Assembly (NCBI GenBank): GCA_014859895.1
Contig: JACZKS010000102.1
Location: forward strand, 1 to 53,929
Reading direction: 5' to 3'
Source of the DNA: Rhodospirillales bacterium
GTDB taxonomy: Bacteria > Pseudomonadota > Alphaproteobacteria > Rhodospirillales > Shumkoniaceae
Length of the DNA: 53,929 nucleotides
The translations under genes and the position numbers were made by a program. Each line of letters starts with the position of its first letter. Position 1 is the stretch's first letter. This document shows positions 12,379-23,187 of this stretch, piece after piece. The notes under the pieces were generated by a model. The model did not search any database. It was not told the DNA's origin and saw nothing but the letters and a program-made list of their open reading frames with translations.

Positions 12379-13998
12379 TCAGTTTGCTTGCCTCCTCAGG
12401 AAGGCCGGGATATCCAGCAGATCGTCGCCGGACTGAGAATCCTGCAAACGGTCCGACGGGTCGAGGCCGCCGATCTCGGATTGCTCCTTCGTCGCCGGCA
12501 TCGGAACCGGCGCCGGCTCGATCTTCGGCTTGGCCGCCCGGCCGGTTCCGGTCACCTTCTCGAAGAGGCTGGGACCGCGTGGCTTGACCGCTTCGACATT
12601 AGGCCGCTCGGACGATGCCCGGGCTCCGTTGCTCATGGCCGCGCCGGCAAAGGGATCGGCCCGGCGAGGCATGGGCTCGTCGTTGCGCCCGACGGGGCGC
12701 GCCGGAATGAAGGTCTCGCGGGCATTGACAGACGGCGCCGCCGCCGGAGCCGGGACTTGATCGGAAGGTGTCGCCACGAAATGATCGAGCGCCCCCGACG
12801 CTGCCTCCGCAACCTCCGGCTCGGCCGCCGCTTCCGCGGGTTCGGCCGCAACCGCTTCCTCGGTGCCGGCGGCGGCGTGCTGGGTCGCCGGCATCGGCAC
12901 GACGCTGCTCAGCGGCGAAGCGTACGCGGCTTCGGCGGGAGCGGCCTTCTTGCGCTCGATCGCCCGCTCGGCACGCGCCTTGGCAAGGACGTCCAGCGCC
13001 ACGGGCGCCGGCTGGGTCTGCGCCTGGGTGCTCATGCCGGTGGCCACCACCGAGATGCGCATCTTGCCGTCGAGACTTGCATCGAAGGTCGAGCCGAAGA
13101 TGATGAAGGCGTCACCGTCGACCTCGGCGCGGATGCGGTTGGCCGCCTCGTCGACCTCAAACAGCGTCATGTCCGTGCCGCCGGTGATGTTGATGAGAAC
13201 GCCCTTGGCTCCCTTCATCGAAGTGTCGTCAAGCAGCGGGTTGGCGATGGCCGCCTCGGCCGCCTCGAGCGCGCGACGCTCGCCCTCGGCCTCGCCGGTA
13301 CCCATCATGGCCTTGCCCATCTCGCTCATCACCGAACGGATATCGGCGAAGTCGAGGTTGATCAGACCCGGCATCACCATCAGGTCGGTAACCCCGCGCA
13401 CCCCCGAGTAGAGCACGTCGTCGGCCATCTTGAAGGCGTCGGCGAACGTCGTCTTCTCGTTTGCCACCCTGAACAGGTTCTGGTTGGGGATAATGATCAA
13501 GGTGTCGACGTACTGTTCCATATCGTTGATGCCGGATTCGGCGATGCGCATGCGGTGCATGCCCTCGAAATGGAACGGCTTGGTGACGACGCCGATGGTC
13601 AGGATGCCCATCTCGCGGGCCGCCCGGGCAACCACCGGCGCGGCGCCGGTGCCGGTGCCCCCGCCCATGCCGGCGGTAATGAACACCATGTTGCTGCCCT
13701 CGAGGTGATGAACGATCTCATCCATCGTCTCTTCGGCGGCGGCGCGGCCCACTTCGGGCCGGTTGCCGGCGCCCAGGCCCTGGGTGACGGTGGCGCCCAG
13801 CTGGATGCGGGTGTCGGTGCGCGCCTGCGCCAACGCCTGGGCGTCGGTATTGGCGACCACGAAATTGACCCCCTCCAACTCGGCCTGGATCATGTTGTTG
13901 ACAGCGTTGCAGCCAGCGCCGCCGACGCCGAAGACCGTGATACGCGGCCGCAGCTCGGGCACTTCGCTGGTGGTCGGCAGGCTCAGGTTGATGCTCAT
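12379..13998 (-). CDS. ftsZ: Cell division tubulin FtsZ
   Basis: This 539-residue GTPase forms the Z ring at the division site. It has the glycine-rich N-terminal nucleotide site ([13 protein letters not shown]), the tubulin signature GGGTGTG (about residues 112-118) and the T7-loop region. After the globular domain (to about 320) comes a long linker of roughly 190 residues rich in Ala, Pro and Glu. It ends in the conserved C-terminal peptide [11 protein letters not shown], which binds FtsA and other partners. The long linker explains the size and is normal for alphaproteobacteria. It is the last gene before the dcw terminator, 117 bases after ftsA. Confidence 0.98.
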   Translation of the reverse strand: MSINLSLPTTSEVPELRPRITVFGVGGAGCNAVNNMIQAELEGVNFVVANTDAQALAQARTDTRIQLGATVTQGLGAGNRPEVGRAAAEETMDEIVHHLEGSNMVFITAGMGGGTGTGAAPVVARAAREMGILTIGVVTKPFHFEGMHRMRIAESGINDMEQYVDTLIIIPNQNLFRVANEKTTFADAFKMADDVLYSGVRGVTDLMVMPGLINLDFADIRSVMSEMGKAMMGTGEAEGERRALEAAEAAIANPLLDDTSMKGAKGVLINITGGTDMTLFEVDEAANRIRAEVDGDAFIIFGSTFDASLDGKMRISVVATGMSTQAQTQPAPVALDVLAKARAERAIERKKAAPAEAAYASPLSSVVPMPATQHAAAGTEEAVAAEPAEAAAEPEVAEAASGALDHFVATPSDQVPAPAAAPSVNARETFIPARPVGRNDEPMPRRADPFAGAAMSNGARASSERPNVEAVKPRGPSLFEKVTGTGRAAKPKIEPAPVPMPATKEQSEIGGLDPSDRLQDSQSGDDLLDIPAFLRRQAN

Positions 13999-14115
13999 AA
14001 TTCCCTCCGAAAAACTGACGAAGCCAAAATGTTCCCTCTGTATTGCCGTCCGCGGGCGGCGGCGATGCCGGAGACCCGCCCCCTCGGCGGGCCGGTCAAG
14101 TCGAACGCTCTCCCC

Positions 14116-15381
14116 TTAAAAATTCTCACGAAGCCATTGCCCGAAGCGGCCGAACCGCCCGTTGGGCACCTCTGTTGGGCGGTAGGGCGAACTGACCGCC
14201 GCCGCCGGGGTTCGAGTGGCGTACTTCAGCAGGCCCGCGCAGGTCGAAAAAGCCGGGCCGCCGGTCGCCTCTGCCATGCCGCGGATGGGTTGCGGCCGGC
14301 CGAGCCGGATCTGCTTGTCCAAAATCATTCCGGCCACCTCGCGCACACCTGAAAGCTGGCTGGCGCCGCCGGTCAGCACGACGCGGCGCCCGGCCACCTT
14401 GTCGAAGCCGGCTTCCTCTAGGCGGGCCCGCACCATCTCGAAGGTCTCCTCGATGCGCGGCCGGATGATGCTGACCAGCATGGAGCGCGGCACCGGATTG
14501 GCCTCGGCCTCCGTCTCCTCGCCGATGACCGGCACCTTCAGCACCTCGCGGTCGTCGGAGGGTGTCGGCATAGCGCTGCCGTAGAGCGTCTTCATGCGTT
14601 CGGCATGAGCGACCGGCGTGGACAGGCCGCGGGCGATGTCATTGGTGACATGCATGCCGCCCACCGGAATGCCGTCGGTGTGGATCAGCTCGCCGTCGAA
14701 ATAGACGGCGATGGTGGTGGTGCCGCCGCCCATGTCGATAAGGGTCACACCCAGCTGCTTCTCGTCGTCGACCAGGCAGGCCAGCGACGAGGCGAGCGGT
14801 GAGACCACCTTGTCGTCGATTTCAAGATGACAGTGGGCGATGCAGGTCGCCAGGTTGCGCAACGCGCCGGTGCTGGCGCTGATGATGTGGACATTGGCGC
14901 CCAGCCTTTCCCCGAACATGCCGCGCGGGTCGGCCACCCCGCGCTGACCGTCGATGCTGTAGCCAACCGGAAGCGTGTGAATCAGCTCGTGATCGGCCGG
15001 GCGCCCGTGGTTGAGCACGTGGGGGTCGAGCACCTGGCGGAGGTCGGCGTCGCCGATCTGGTGGCCGGCGATGGAAATTTCGTAGGCGATCAGCCGCGAG
15101 GCGGGTTCGCCCCCCGACAGGTTGACGATGACTTCCCGGATGTTCTCGCCCGCCATCTGCTCGGCCGCCTCCACCGTGGCGCGGATGGAATCGGCGGCGG
15201 CATCCATATCGACGATGGTGCCCGAGCGGATACCACGCGACAGCTGGTGGCCCATGCCGATGATTTGCAGCCCGGTGTCGCCCCCGGTCCTGGCGATGAA
15301 GCAGACAACCTTGGTGCTGCCAATATCGAGTGCGGCGACCAAGCCGTTGCGCACCTTCGGGTTCGTGCCGTTCGTCTTCAT
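14116..15381 (-). CDS. ftsA: Cell division actin-like protein FtsA
   Basis: A 421-residue actin-fold ATPase that tethers FtsZ to the membrane and recruits later division proteins. ATPase motifs include VAALDIGSTKVVCFIA near the N-terminus and LIDMGGGTTTIAVYFDG in the middle. The C-terminal amphipathic helix (GRFGRFGQWLRENF) is the membrane-targeting sequence. The start at 15381 (MKTNGTNPKV) is chosen because the 83 extra codons upstream overlap ftsQ and are low-complexity. It lies 44 bases after ftsQ and 117 bases before ftsZ. Confidence 0.97.
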   Translation of the reverse strand: MKTNGTNPKVRNGLVAALDIGSTKVVCFIARTGGDTGLQIIGMGHQLSRGIRSGTIVDMDAAADSIRATVEAAEQMAGENIREVIVNLSGGEPASRLIAYEISIAGHQIGDADLRQVLDPHVLNHGRPADHELIHTLPVGYSIDGQRGVADPRGMFGERLGANVHIISASTGALRNLATCIAHCHLEIDDKVVSPLASSLACLVDDEKQLGVTLIDMGGGTTTIAVYFDGELIHTDGIPVGGMHVTNDIARGLSTPVAHAERMKTLYGSAMPTPSDDREVLKVPVIGEETEAEANPVPRSMLVSIIRPRIEETFEMVRARLEEAGFDKVAGRRVVLTGGASQLSGVREVAGMILDKQIRLGRPQPIRGMAEATGGPAFSTCAGLLKYATRTPAAAVSSPYRPTEVPNGRFGRFGQWLRENF

Positions 15382-15425
15382 CGGTCTACCGTTCTTCGAT
15401 CCGTCGCCAAAGGCTTTCGGGCGTC

Positions 15426-16268
15426 TCACGTTTCGGTGCCCGGTTCGAGCCCTTCGGACTGGCGCGCCTTCTGCACGATCAGGCGGTCGGGAAGCCTGAG
15501 ATCGAGCACGCCGACGTCCTTCGCCAGCACGTGATGGGTCCGTTCGTAGTCGGCCAGACGGTTCCAGGCCGAGCCTGTATTCTCCTCGGGAAGGCGCACA
15601 TCGATGCCGTTGTCGAGCCGGACGTTCCAACGCCGGCCGCCTACCCGCACCGCGGCCTTAACCCGCGCCATCAGGTCGGGCTGATTCCATAGCGTCTCCA
15701 GCAGGCGGGCGGTGTGGACCGGAGCATCCGCGCCGACCACCAGCAGCAGATGCGGAAAGCGCTCCAGCTTGCTGTCGGGGATCACCTGGCCGTCGGAGTC
15801 GATGAGGGCGAAACGGCCCTGGTGTTGCCACACCGCCAGTGGACGCCGCTCAACGACGCGCAAGAAGACGGTATCGGGCAACCGGCGCTGCACGGACGCC
15901 GACTTGACCCATGGCAGCGCCTCGACCCGCTCTTTGGCGGCGTCGGGGTCGAAAGCCAGGATGGGGGCACCGCGGGCCAGGCGTACCGCCTTCAGCAACT
16001 CCTCGCGCGGCGTTTGCTGGCGGCCGAGGACCAGCACGTTCTCGACCCGGAAACCCATGTCGGCGGTCGTCGCAATGACCGCCCAGCGGGCTTTTGCGGC
16101 GACGTTCGTGACCCAGCCCGACTGCCACATCCACCAGCCGCCGGCCGTTGCGCCGACGATCGCCGCCACAGCGGCCAGCGCAAACACCTTGCCGCTTTTC
16201 CAGAGGGGCTTCACCCGTGGGCGAGGCTGGCCCCGTTTCTTCGATATCGAGGATGTCCACGGTTTCAT
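15426..16268 (-). CDS. ftsQ: Cell division protein FtsQ
   Basis: A 280-residue bitopic protein that links early and late divisome parts. It has a basic cytoplasmic N-terminus and one membrane helix (about residues 30-50, VFALAAVAAIVGATAGGWW). A periplasmic POTRA domain follows, beginning FRVENVLVLGRQQTPREEL, then the beta domain up to about residue 265. The ATG at 16268 overlaps the ddl stop as ATGA and is preferred. A GTG three codons upstream (16277) is possible. Confidence 0.93.
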   Translation of the reverse strand: MKPWTSSISKKRGQPRPRVKPLWKSGKVFALAAVAAIVGATAGGWWMWQSGWVTNVAAKARWAVIATTADMGFRVENVLVLGRQQTPREELLKAVRLARGAPILAFDPDAAKERVEALPWVKSASVQRRLPDTVFLRVVERRPLAVWQHQGRFALIDSDGQVIPDSKLERFPHLLLVVGADAPVHTARLLETLWNQPDLMARVKAAVRVGGRRWNVRLDNGIDVRLPEENTGSAWNRLADYERTHHVLAKDVGVLDLRLPDRLIVQKARQSEGLEPGTET

Positions 16269-17167
16269 CGATCGCACTCCGCACTCTCAACCATCCAGGT
16301 GCACAGTTCGGCAAAGGAGATGCCGACATGAGCCGCCTGTTCCGGGACCAGGGAAGTCGGCGTCATGCCGGGCTGGGTGTTGACTTCCAGCAGGAAAAGA
16401 TTGTCGCCGTCGTAACGGAAGTCGGCCCGGGCCACGCCTCTGCAGCCGAGCACCGCACAGGCGCGCGCGGACAACCGCAACGCCTCGTCGTAGACCTCCG
16501 CATCGAGCGGAGCCGGCAGCAGGTGTCGGGAGCCGCCGGCGACATACTTGGCGTCATAATCGTAGAAGCCGTGTTCGGTGGTGATCTCTGTCACGGCCAG
16601 CGGCCTATCGCCCATCACCGCGACCGTCAGTTCGCGGCCGGGGATGAAACGCTCGACCATCGCTTCGTCGCCGAACGGCCAGCGCTCGATCACCGCATTG
16701 ATGTCGCCTTGCTCGCGGATGATGAAAACGCCGACGCTCGAGCCCTCGTTCGGCGGCTTGACGACATAGGGACGCTCCAGCGGGTCGCCTTCCTTGAGCT
16801 CCTCCAGGGTGACGACGGCATCCTCGGCGACCGGAATCTCGGCCGCCCAGAACAGCCGCTTGGCCGCCGGCTTGTCCATGGCGAGCGCCGAGGCGAGAAG
16901 GCCGGAATGGGTGTAGGGGATGTCGAGGATGTTGAGCAGTCCCTGGATGCATCCGTCCTCGCCATAGCGGCCGTGCAGCGCGTTGAAGACGACGTCGGGC
17001 CGCGGGAACAGGCGGGTCAGCAGCGCTCCCACGTCGCGCTGCACGTCGATGGCGGTCACTTGGTAGCCGGCTTCGCGAAGGGCGGTGGAGCAGGCCGCGC
17101 CGCTGACCAGCGACACCTCGCGCTCGGCCGACCATCCCCCCATCAGAACAGCGACGTGCTTGGTCAT
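16265..17167 (-). CDS. ddl: D-alanine--D-alanine ligase
   Basis: This 300-residue ATP-grasp enzyme joins two D-alanines for the peptidoglycan stem peptide. It starts MTKHVAVLMGGWSAEREVSL, the typical DdlB opening, with HGRYGEDGCIQGLLNILDIPYTHSG and EVNTQPGMTPTSL further on. The last motif contains the Mg2+ ligands of the ATP-grasp fold. Length is normal. It overlaps both neighbours by four bases (murB upstream, ftsQ downstream), so translation is coupled. The D-Ala-D-Lac variant is unlikely in this context. Confidence 0.96.
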   Translation of the reverse strand: MTKHVAVLMGGWSAEREVSLVSGAACSTALREAGYQVTAIDVQRDVGALLTRLFPRPDVVFNALHGRYGEDGCIQGLLNILDIPYTHSGLLASALAMDKPAAKRLFWAAEIPVAEDAVVTLEELKEGDPLERPYVVKPPNEGSSVGVFIIREQGDINAVIERWPFGDEAMVERFIPGRELTVAVMGDRPLAVTEITTEHGFYDYDAKYVAGGSRHLLPAPLDAEVYDEALRLSARACAVLGCRGVARADFRYDGDNLFLLEVNTQPGMTPTSLVPEQAAHVGISFAELCTWMVESAECDR

Positions 17168-18102
17168 ACCGGATCCCTCCGTTTGCCGGGATCGGCGGCG
17201 CCGATGCGGCGGATTTCCCATTCCAGATCGACGCCGACGGTCTCGCGGACGCGACGGCGGACCTCTTCGCCCAGATCCTCGAGATCGGCGGCGGTCGCTT
17301 CGCCGGTATTGATCAGGAAGTTGCAGTGCTTTTCCGACACCATGGCGCCGCCCCGGCGCAGGCCGCGGCAACCGGCCTGTTCGATCAGCTCCCACGCCTT
17401 GGCGCCGGGCGGGTTCTTGAACGTGCTGCCGCCGGTGGCGATGCGCAGCGGCTGGGTGGTTTCCCGCTCCTTCTGGATGTGCGCCATGCGCCGGGCGATG
17501 TCGTCGCGACGGCCGGGCACCCCCCGCAGGGTTGCCGCCACCACGATCCAGTCCTCGGGGATCGAGGTGCGGCGGTAGGAAAAGCCGATGTCGGCGGCGG
17601 CGAGATCGTGCAATTTGCCAGCCCCGTCGATGGCGCGGGCCTTAACGACCACATCCTTCATCTCGACGCCGTAGGCGCCGGCGTTCATGCGCACCGAGCC
17701 GCCGACGGTGCCGGGAATGCCGCTCAGGAACTCCAGTCCCTCGGTCTCGGCCTCAAGAGCGGCCCTGGCCACCTGGATGGCCATGGCCCCGGACCCGGCC
17801 TCGATCTCGGCCCCCTTGGCCTTGATGTCGGCGAAACCGCGGCCGAGGCGCACCACCACCCCCGCCACCCCGCCGTCGCGCACCAGCAGATTGGAGCCGA
17901 CGCCGATGACGGTGATCGGCAGATCGAGGGGGCGCCGCGCCAGGAAGCTGGCGAGGTCGTCGGCATCGGCCGGCTTAAACAGCACCTCGGCCGGACCGCC
18001 GACCTTGAACCAGGTGACGCGGGCAAGATCGAAGTCGGGCAGGTATTCGCCGCGGACCTTGGGCAGGTGCTCGATCAGCCGGGAATGTCCATGAAGAGCC
18101 AT
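17164..18102 (-). CDS. murB: UDP-N-acetylenolpyruvoylglucosamine reductase MurB
   Basis: A 312-residue flavoenzyme that reduces the enolpyruvyl group to make UDP-MurNAc. The FAD-binding segment VIGVGSNLLVRDGGVAGVVV and the IPGTVGGSVRMNAGAYG motif are typical. GGSTFKNP carries the catalytic serine, and the C-terminal E residue region follows. It is a type I MurB by its N-terminus (TWFKVGGPAEVLFKP). The start overlaps the murC stop by one base and the stop overlaps ddl by four bases. Confidence 0.97.
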   Translation of the reverse strand: MALHGHSRLIEHLPKVRGEYLPDFDLARVTWFKVGGPAEVLFKPADADDLASFLARRPLDLPITVIGVGSNLLVRDGGVAGVVVRLGRGFADIKAKGAEIEAGSGAMAIQVARAALEAETEGLEFLSGIPGTVGGSVRMNAGAYGVEMKDVVVKARAIDGAGKLHDLAAADIGFSYRRTSIPEDWIVVAATLRGVPGRRDDIARRMAHIQKERETTQPLRIATGGSTFKNPPGAKAWELIEQAGCRGLRRGGAMVSEKHCNFLINTGEATAADLEDLGEEVRRRVRETVGVDLEWEIRRIGAADPGKRRDPV

Positions 18103-19535
18103 CAGGCCGGTCCCCCCGCGTCTTCGCCGTAGCGCAGCCGGGTCAGGGCGGCCGGCAGGGCGTTGGCCCAGGCGGTGACGCTGCCGGCACCCAGGCAGAC
18201 GACCAGATCGCCGGGACGTGCCAGCTCGTTGACCACACCGGGCAAATCCGCCGGATCGGCCAGCGGCATCACCAATCGGTGGCCATGGGCGCGCAGCCCT
18301 TCGACCAGGGCGGCCTTGTCGACCCCTTCGATTGGCGCCTCGCCGGCCGGATAGACGTCTGCGACGACCACAGCGTCGGCGTCGTTGAAGCAGGTGCAGA
18401 AGCCCTCGAACAGGTCTCGCAGGCGTGAATAGCGGTGCGGCTGAACGACAGCGATGACCTTGTTGGCCTTGGCCTCGCTACGCGCCGCGCGCAACACCGC
18501 CGTGATCTCCACCGGATGGTGGCCGTAGTCGTCGATCACGGTGATGCCGTCGACCTCGCCGGTGCGGGTGAAACGGCGCTTGACCCCCCGGAAAGTGGAG
18601 AGCGCCCGGCGCAGCACCGCTTCGTCGAGGCGCATCTCATTGGCCACCGCCACCACCGCCAGCGAGTTCTGGACGTTGTGGTCACCCACCATAGGCAGGA
18701 CGATGCCCTCGACGGTTCGGCTGTCGCCGGCCTTGCGGTCGGTCAGCACGACGTCGAAATGTGTGGCGCCCGGCACCGTCTCCAGGTTGATCGCGCGCAC
18801 ATCGGCCTGCGGGCTGAAGCCGTAGGTGACGATCTTGCGATCGGTGACATGCGGGATCAGCGCCTGCACCTCGGCATTGTCGATGCACAGCGCGGCGAAG
18901 CCATAGAAGGGGATGTTCTCGACGAACACGCGGAAGGCGGCACGCAGGGCGTCGAATGTTCCGTAGTGGTCGAGGTGCTCGGGGTCGATGTTGGTGACGA
19001 CGGCAATCGTCGCCGGCAGCTTGACGAAGGTGCCGTCCGATTCGTCGGCCTCGGCAACCAGCCAGTCGCCGCTGCCCAGACGGGCATTGGAGCCGATGGC
19101 GTTGATGATGCCGCCGTTGATCACGGTGGGGTCCATGCCGGCGGCATCGAGCAGGGCAGCAATCATCGACGTGGTGGTGGTCTTGCCGTGGGTGCCGCCG
19201 ATGGCGATCGACCACTTCAAGCGCATCAGCTCGGCCAGCATCTCGGCGCGCCTGACCACCGGGATCAACCGCTCGCGAGCCGTCGCCACCTCGGGGTTGT
19301 CGCGCTTGACCGCCGAGGAGACCACCAGCACCTGGGCCTCGCCCAGGTTCTCGGCCGCATGGCCGACGGTGATCGGAATGCCAAGCGCCCGCAGGCGCGC
19401 CACATTGGCATTCTCGGCCACGTCGCTGCCTTGGACGACGTAGCCGAGATTGTGCAGAATCTCGGCGATTCCGCTCATGCCGATTCCACCGATGCCGACG
19501 AAATGCATGGGGCCCAGGTCGAGGGGAAGCGCCAT
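18102..19535 (-). CDS. murC: UDP-N-acetylmuramate--L-alanine ligase MurC
   Basis: A 477-residue ligase that adds L-Ala to UDP-MurNAc. It begins [20 protein letters not shown] with the Rossmann-type UDP site. Its P-loop is GGTHGKTT (about residues 113-120), and DEYGHHP-like [10 protein letters not shown] lies in the C-terminal domain. The start at 19535 overlaps the murG stop by one base (TGATG). An open frame continues 229 codons upstream but is antisense-like filler inside murG. Product length matches the family. Confidence 0.97.
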   Translation of the reverse strand: MALPLDLGPMHFVGIGGIGMSGIAEILHNLGYVVQGSDVAENANVARLRALGIPITVGHAAENLGEAQVLVVSSAVKRDNPEVATARERLIPVVRRAEMLAELMRLKWSIAIGGTHGKTTTTSMIAALLDAAGMDPTVINGGIINAIGSNARLGSGDWLVAEADESDGTFVKLPATIAVVTNIDPEHLDHYGTFDALRAAFRVFVENIPFYGFAALCIDNAEVQALIPHVTDRKIVTYGFSPQADVRAINLETVPGATHFDVVLTDRKAGDSRTVEGIVLPMVGDHNVQNSLAVVAVANEMRLDEAVLRRALSTFRGVKRRFTRTGEVDGITVIDDYGHHPVEITAVLRAARSEAKANKVIAVVQPHRYSRLRDLFEGFCTCFNDADAVVVADVYPAGEAPIEGVDKAALVEGLRAHGHRLVMPLADPADLPGVVNELARPGDLVVCLGAGSVTAWANALPAALTRLRYGEDAGGPA

Positions 19536-20671
19536 CAATTCGGCCTCCCCGGCTGGGCGTCGCCGCCACGGTTTATCAGGTCCATCACCATATCGGCCAG
19601 CCGGAAGGCGGCGTCGGGCCGCCCGACGGCCCGCGCCGCGGCAGCCGCAAGCTCCAACGTCGCCGGCACGGAAAGCAGGGATTCCAGGCGGGCCGCCAGG
19701 GCCGGTGCGGTGAAGCCTTCCTGCGGCATCAGCCAGCCGCCGCCGGCCTCGGCAACGGCGTGGGCGTTGAACGACTGGTGATCGTCGATGGCATGCGGAT
19801 AGGGCACCAGGATGGCCGGCCGACCAACCGCCAGTGTTTCCGCGACGGTCGAAGCGCCGGAACGGGCGATCAGCAGATGGGCTGCCGCCAAGCGTTCCGG
19901 GATATCGTCGAAAAAACTCTTGAGCTCCGCCGCGATGCCGCCCGTCCGGTAGGCCGCGGTCGCCGCCTCCAGGTCCTCGGGCCGGCATTGCTGGACGATG
20001 GCGAGCCGGCCACGCAGGGATTCCGGCAGCATGCCGATGGCTGCCGGCACGACCTCGGAAAAAACCCGCGCGCCCTGGCTGCCGCCAACCACCATCAGGC
20101 GGATGGTCCCGTCCTCGACGGGGGGAACGTACGGCCGCTCGCGCATGGCAAGGACGGCGGCGCGCACCGGCATGCCGGTGTGCACCACGTGCCCGACGCT
20201 GCGTTCGGGGATGGCCTGGCAATCCGCAAACGACGTGGCGATGCGCGAAACCCGGCCTGCCAGCAACCGATTGGCCCGCCCGAGAACGGCATTCTGTTCG
20301 TGGAGGGCAGTGCGATGGCCGCCCAGGCTGGCCGCCACCATGGTCGGCACCGAAGCGTAGCCGCCGAAGCCTATCACCGCCGCCGGCCGGAGGCGGGCGA
20401 GCAGGCGACGGGCCTGCCAGGTTCCAAAGGCAAGCTCGACGCCGCCGCGCAGGCGGGCGGCGACGCCCTTGCCGGCCAGGCCGCCGGCCTGGATGCGATA
20501 GGTGTCGGCGCCAACCAGGAATTCGCCCCGCGCGCCGCCGCGCTGATCGGTGATGAGGGCGACAAGGCAGCCGCGGCCCAGCAATTCGCGACCCAGCGCC
20601 TCGGCCGGGAAGACATGGCCGGCCGTGCCGCCGGCCGCCAGGATGATCAGGGGGGTGGCGGTCGCGCTCAT
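19535..20671 (-). CDS. murG: Lipid II-forming GlcNAc transferase MurG
   Basis: This 378-residue membrane-associated glycosyltransferase adds GlcNAc to lipid I on the cytoplasmic face. The N-terminal [10 protein letters not shown] loop binds acceptor. GGYASVP and [12 protein letters not shown] are classic. The C-terminal UDP-GlcNAc site includes [11 protein letters not shown] and RSGASTVAE. It overlaps ftsW by four bases upstream and murC by one base downstream. No unusual features. Confidence 0.97.
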   Translation of the reverse strand: MSATATPLIILAAGGTAGHVFPAEALGRELLGRGCLVALITDQRGGARGEFLVGADTYRIQAGGLAGKGVAARLRGGVELAFGTWQARRLLARLRPAAVIGFGGYASVPTMVAASLGGHRTALHEQNAVLGRANRLLAGRVSRIATSFADCQAIPERSVGHVVHTGMPVRAAVLAMRERPYVPPVEDGTIRLMVVGGSQGARVFSEVVPAAIGMLPESLRGRLAIVQQCRPEDLEAATAAYRTGGIAAELKSFFDDIPERLAAAHLLIARSGASTVAETLAVGRPAILVPYPHAIDDHQSFNAHAVAEAGGGWLMPQEGFTAPALAARLESLLSVPATLELAAAAARAVGRPDAAFRLADMVMDLINRGGDAQPGRPN

Positions 20672-21789
20672 TCGATGATGTCCTGATGCGGCCGGGCCCG
20701 GGTGAGGGCCAGAACCATGCCCATCGTCAGCGCGAGCGCGATCATCGACGAGCCGCCGTAGGAGATGAACGGAAGGGTCATGCCTTTGGGGGGCATCAGG
20801 CGGATGGCCGAGGCCATGTTGATGATGGCCTGCAGCCCGAACAACACCAGCAGGCCCGACACCGCCAGCACGACGAACAGGTTTTCTTCCTTGAGGATGC
20901 GCGCGAAGCCGCGCAGCACGACGAAGGTAAAGAGCGCGACGATCAGCAGGCAGACGATGAGGCCGAACTCCTCGCCGGCCACCGCGAAGATGAAATCGGT
21001 GTGGGCGTCGGGCAGCACCGCCTTGATCTGGCCCTCGCCGGGGCCGCGACCAAACAGACCGCCGTTGCGGAAGGCCTCCAGCCCGCGCGCCACCTGATAG
21101 CTGTCACCGATGGCCGGATCGAGGAAGCGGTCGACCCGGCTCTGCACGTGCGAAAAGGTGAAGTAGGCTCCGACCCCCGCGCCCAGGAAGATGGCGCCGA
21201 TGGCGCCCACCCAGGTCAGCGGCAGGCCGGCGATGAACAATTGTACCCCCCAGATGGCGCAGACCAGGATGGTCATGCCGACGTCGGGCTGCAACAGCAG
21301 CAGGCCGGCCACCACCGCCAGCAGGATGGTGGCGACACCATAGCCGGGGAAGCCGTCGTCCATGCGCCGCTCGGCCAGCATCCAGGCAGCGATGACGGCG
21401 AAGCTGGGTTTGACGAATTCGGACGGCTGGATCGTCAGGGAACCGATTTGCAGCCAGCGGACGGCACCCTTGGTCTCGACGCCGAACAACAACACCCCCA
21501 CCATCATCGCCAACGACACCCCCAGGACGAAGGCAGCCAACCGGCGAACGCCTTTGACCGACAGCAGCGAGGTCGAAATCATGAGGGCCAGCGCCAGCGG
21601 CAGGAACACGAACTGGCGCCGGGCGAAGTGGAAAGTGTCGAGGCCGATGCGCTCGGCAACCGGCGGCGAGGCAGCCAAAGTCAGCACGGCGCCGACGCCG
21701 ACGATGGCGAAAAGCGCGGCCAGGGTCCAGCGGTCGACCGTCCACCACCACCGTCCGACTAGGCTGGTATCGGTGCGTCCGATGCTCAT
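20668..21789 (-). CDS. ftsW: Septal peptidoglycan polymerase FtsW (SEDS family)
   Basis: A 373-residue polytopic membrane protein with about 10 helices. SEDS proteins polymerise glycan strands and work with the class B PBP FtsI, which is also in this cluster. The conserved motifs [26 protein letters not shown] and LQPDVGMT are present; the last carries the catalytic aspartate region. It starts with ATG overlapping murD by four bases. RodA is the alternative within the family, but the dcw position makes FtsW the clear choice. Confidence 0.95.
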   Translation of the reverse strand: MSIGRTDTSLVGRWWWTVDRWTLAALFAIVGVGAVLTLAASPPVAERIGLDTFHFARRQFVFLPLALALMISTSLLSVKGVRRLAAFVLGVSLAMMVGVLLFGVETKGAVRWLQIGSLTIQPSEFVKPSFAVIAAWMLAERRMDDGFPGYGVATILLAVVAGLLLLQPDVGMTILVCAIWGVQLFIAGLPLTWVGAIGAIFLGAGVGAYFTFSHVQSRVDRFLDPAIGDSYQVARGLEAFRNGGLFGRGPGEGQIKAVLPDAHTDFIFAVAGEEFGLIVCLLIVALFTFVVLRGFARILKEENLFVVLAVSGLLVLFGLQAIINMASAIRLMPPKGMTLPFISYGGSSMIALALTMGMVLALTRARPHQDIIE

Positions 21790-23180
21790 GACGCCGCCCT
21801 CCGCCCCTGCGCCATATCCGCGACCAGTTCGCGGAAGGCGTCGCCACGGTGCTCGAAGCTGGTGAATTGGTCGAAGGACGCGCAGGCCGGCGACAGCAGG
21901 ACGACGGCGCCCGGCAACGCTTCGGCGGCGGCCAGCTTATGGGCTTCCCTGACCGCCACCTCGAGCGTCCCACAGCGGCTGACCGGAACCTTGCCGGCCA
22001 GCGTCTCGGCGAAGGCGGCCTCGGCGGCGCCGATCAGGAAGGCTCGGCGGATGCGCGGATAGTAGGGCTCGGTGCCGGCCAGCCCCCCTTCCTTGGCCAA
22101 CCCGCCGGCGATCCAGTAGATGGCGTCATAGCAGGCCAGCGCGCGCGCCGTGGCATCGGCGTTGGTGGCCTTGCTGTCGTTGATGAAGGGAATGCCGTCG
22201 ATGCTGGCAATGCGCTCCTGGCGGTGGGCCAGGCCGGGATAGGTGAGCAGCGCCTTGGCGATCACCTCGCGCTCGATGCCGACGGCGCGTGCCGCAGCAT
22301 AGGCGGCGGCGGCATTCTGCCAGTTGTGCTCGCCCGGCAGCGTCGGCGCCTCGGCGAGGTCGACAACCGAGCGCATGGCCCCTTCCATGTCGTCAACCAG
22401 CCGGCCTCCGGCGGCGAATACTCCCTTCGATACCCGCCGCAGGCACGAGATCGGCACGACCCGGCGCCCGCCTTCGGCCTTGATATCCTCGAAAATGGAC
22501 CGCGAGAGATCGTCGTCGACGCCGACGACCGCCATCATGTGCGGCTTCTGGTGGCGGAAGATCCGACGCTTTGCGGCAACGTAGCCGTCCATGCCGCCAT
22601 GCCGGTCAAGGTGATCGGGCGACAGGTTGATGAAGATGGCGACGTCGAAGGTGGCTTCGTCAATGAGGTCGAGCTGGTAGGACGACAGTTCGAGCACGTA
22701 GATACCGCCAGCCTCCAGTGGCTTGAGGCCAAGGGCCGGAGCGCCCAGATTGCCGCCGACCTCGACGGAGCGGCCGGCCTCCTTGAGGATGTGGCCGATC
22801 AATGCGGTAGTGGTCGACTTGCCGTTGGTACCGGTGATGCCGACGTAGGTGGCCTTGGGTTGAGCCGAGGCCAGCAGTTCGATGTCGCCGATGACGGGGC
22901 AGCCGACCTGGCGCGCCGTGGTGACGACCGGATGCGGGGCGGGATGGGTCAACGGTATGCCGGGGCTGAGAAGCAGGGCAGCGGCCCGCCGCCAGTCATA
23001 GGTCGCCGGCTCTTGCAGGGTCACGCCCCTTTCTGCGGCGGCGGCACGGCTCTTCTCGTTGTCGTCCCAGGCCCACACCGTGGCGCCACCGGCGGCGAGA
23101 GACAGCGCCGAGGCGATGCCGGAGCGGCCGAGACCGAATACTGCCACCGGGCGATCGGCGAAGCGGGAAACGGTTATCAT
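21786..23180 (-). CDS. murD: UDP-N-acetylmuramoyl-L-alanine--D-glutamate ligase MurD
   Basis: A 464-residue Mur ligase that adds D-Glu. The N-terminal UDP-binding opening is VAVFGLGRSGIASALSL. The P-loop is GITGTNGKSTTT (about residues 114-125), and the ATP/Mg site includes NLSPDHLDRHG. FINDSKATNADAT and the C-terminal SPACASFDQFTSFEHRGDAF are diagnostic. It lies 7 bases after mraY and overlaps ftsW by four bases. Confidence 0.97.
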   Translation of the reverse strand: MITVSRFADRPVAVFGLGRSGIASALSLAAGGATVWAWDDNEKSRAAAAERGVTLQEPATYDWRRAAALLLSPGIPLTHPAPHPVVTTARQVGCPVIGDIELLASAQPKATYVGITGTNGKSTTTALIGHILKEAGRSVEVGGNLGAPALGLKPLEAGGIYVLELSSYQLDLIDEATFDVAIFINLSPDHLDRHGGMDGYVAAKRRIFRHQKPHMMAVVGVDDDLSRSIFEDIKAEGGRRVVPISCLRRVSKGVFAAGGRLVDDMEGAMRSVVDLAEAPTLPGEHNWQNAAAAYAAARAVGIEREVIAKALLTYPGLAHRQERIASIDGIPFINDSKATNADATARALACYDAIYWIAGGLAKEGGLAGTEPYYPRIRRAFLIGAAEAAFAETLAGKVPVSRCGTLEVAVREAHKLAAAEALPGAVVLLSPACASFDQFTSFEHRGDAFRELVADMAQGRRAAS

Positions 23181-23187
23181 GCCCCCC

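Noticed and set aside
18102-20222. A longer MurC with a 229-residue N-terminal extension.
   Set aside because: The extension runs through murG in another phase and is Arg-rich filler; the family start is at 19535.
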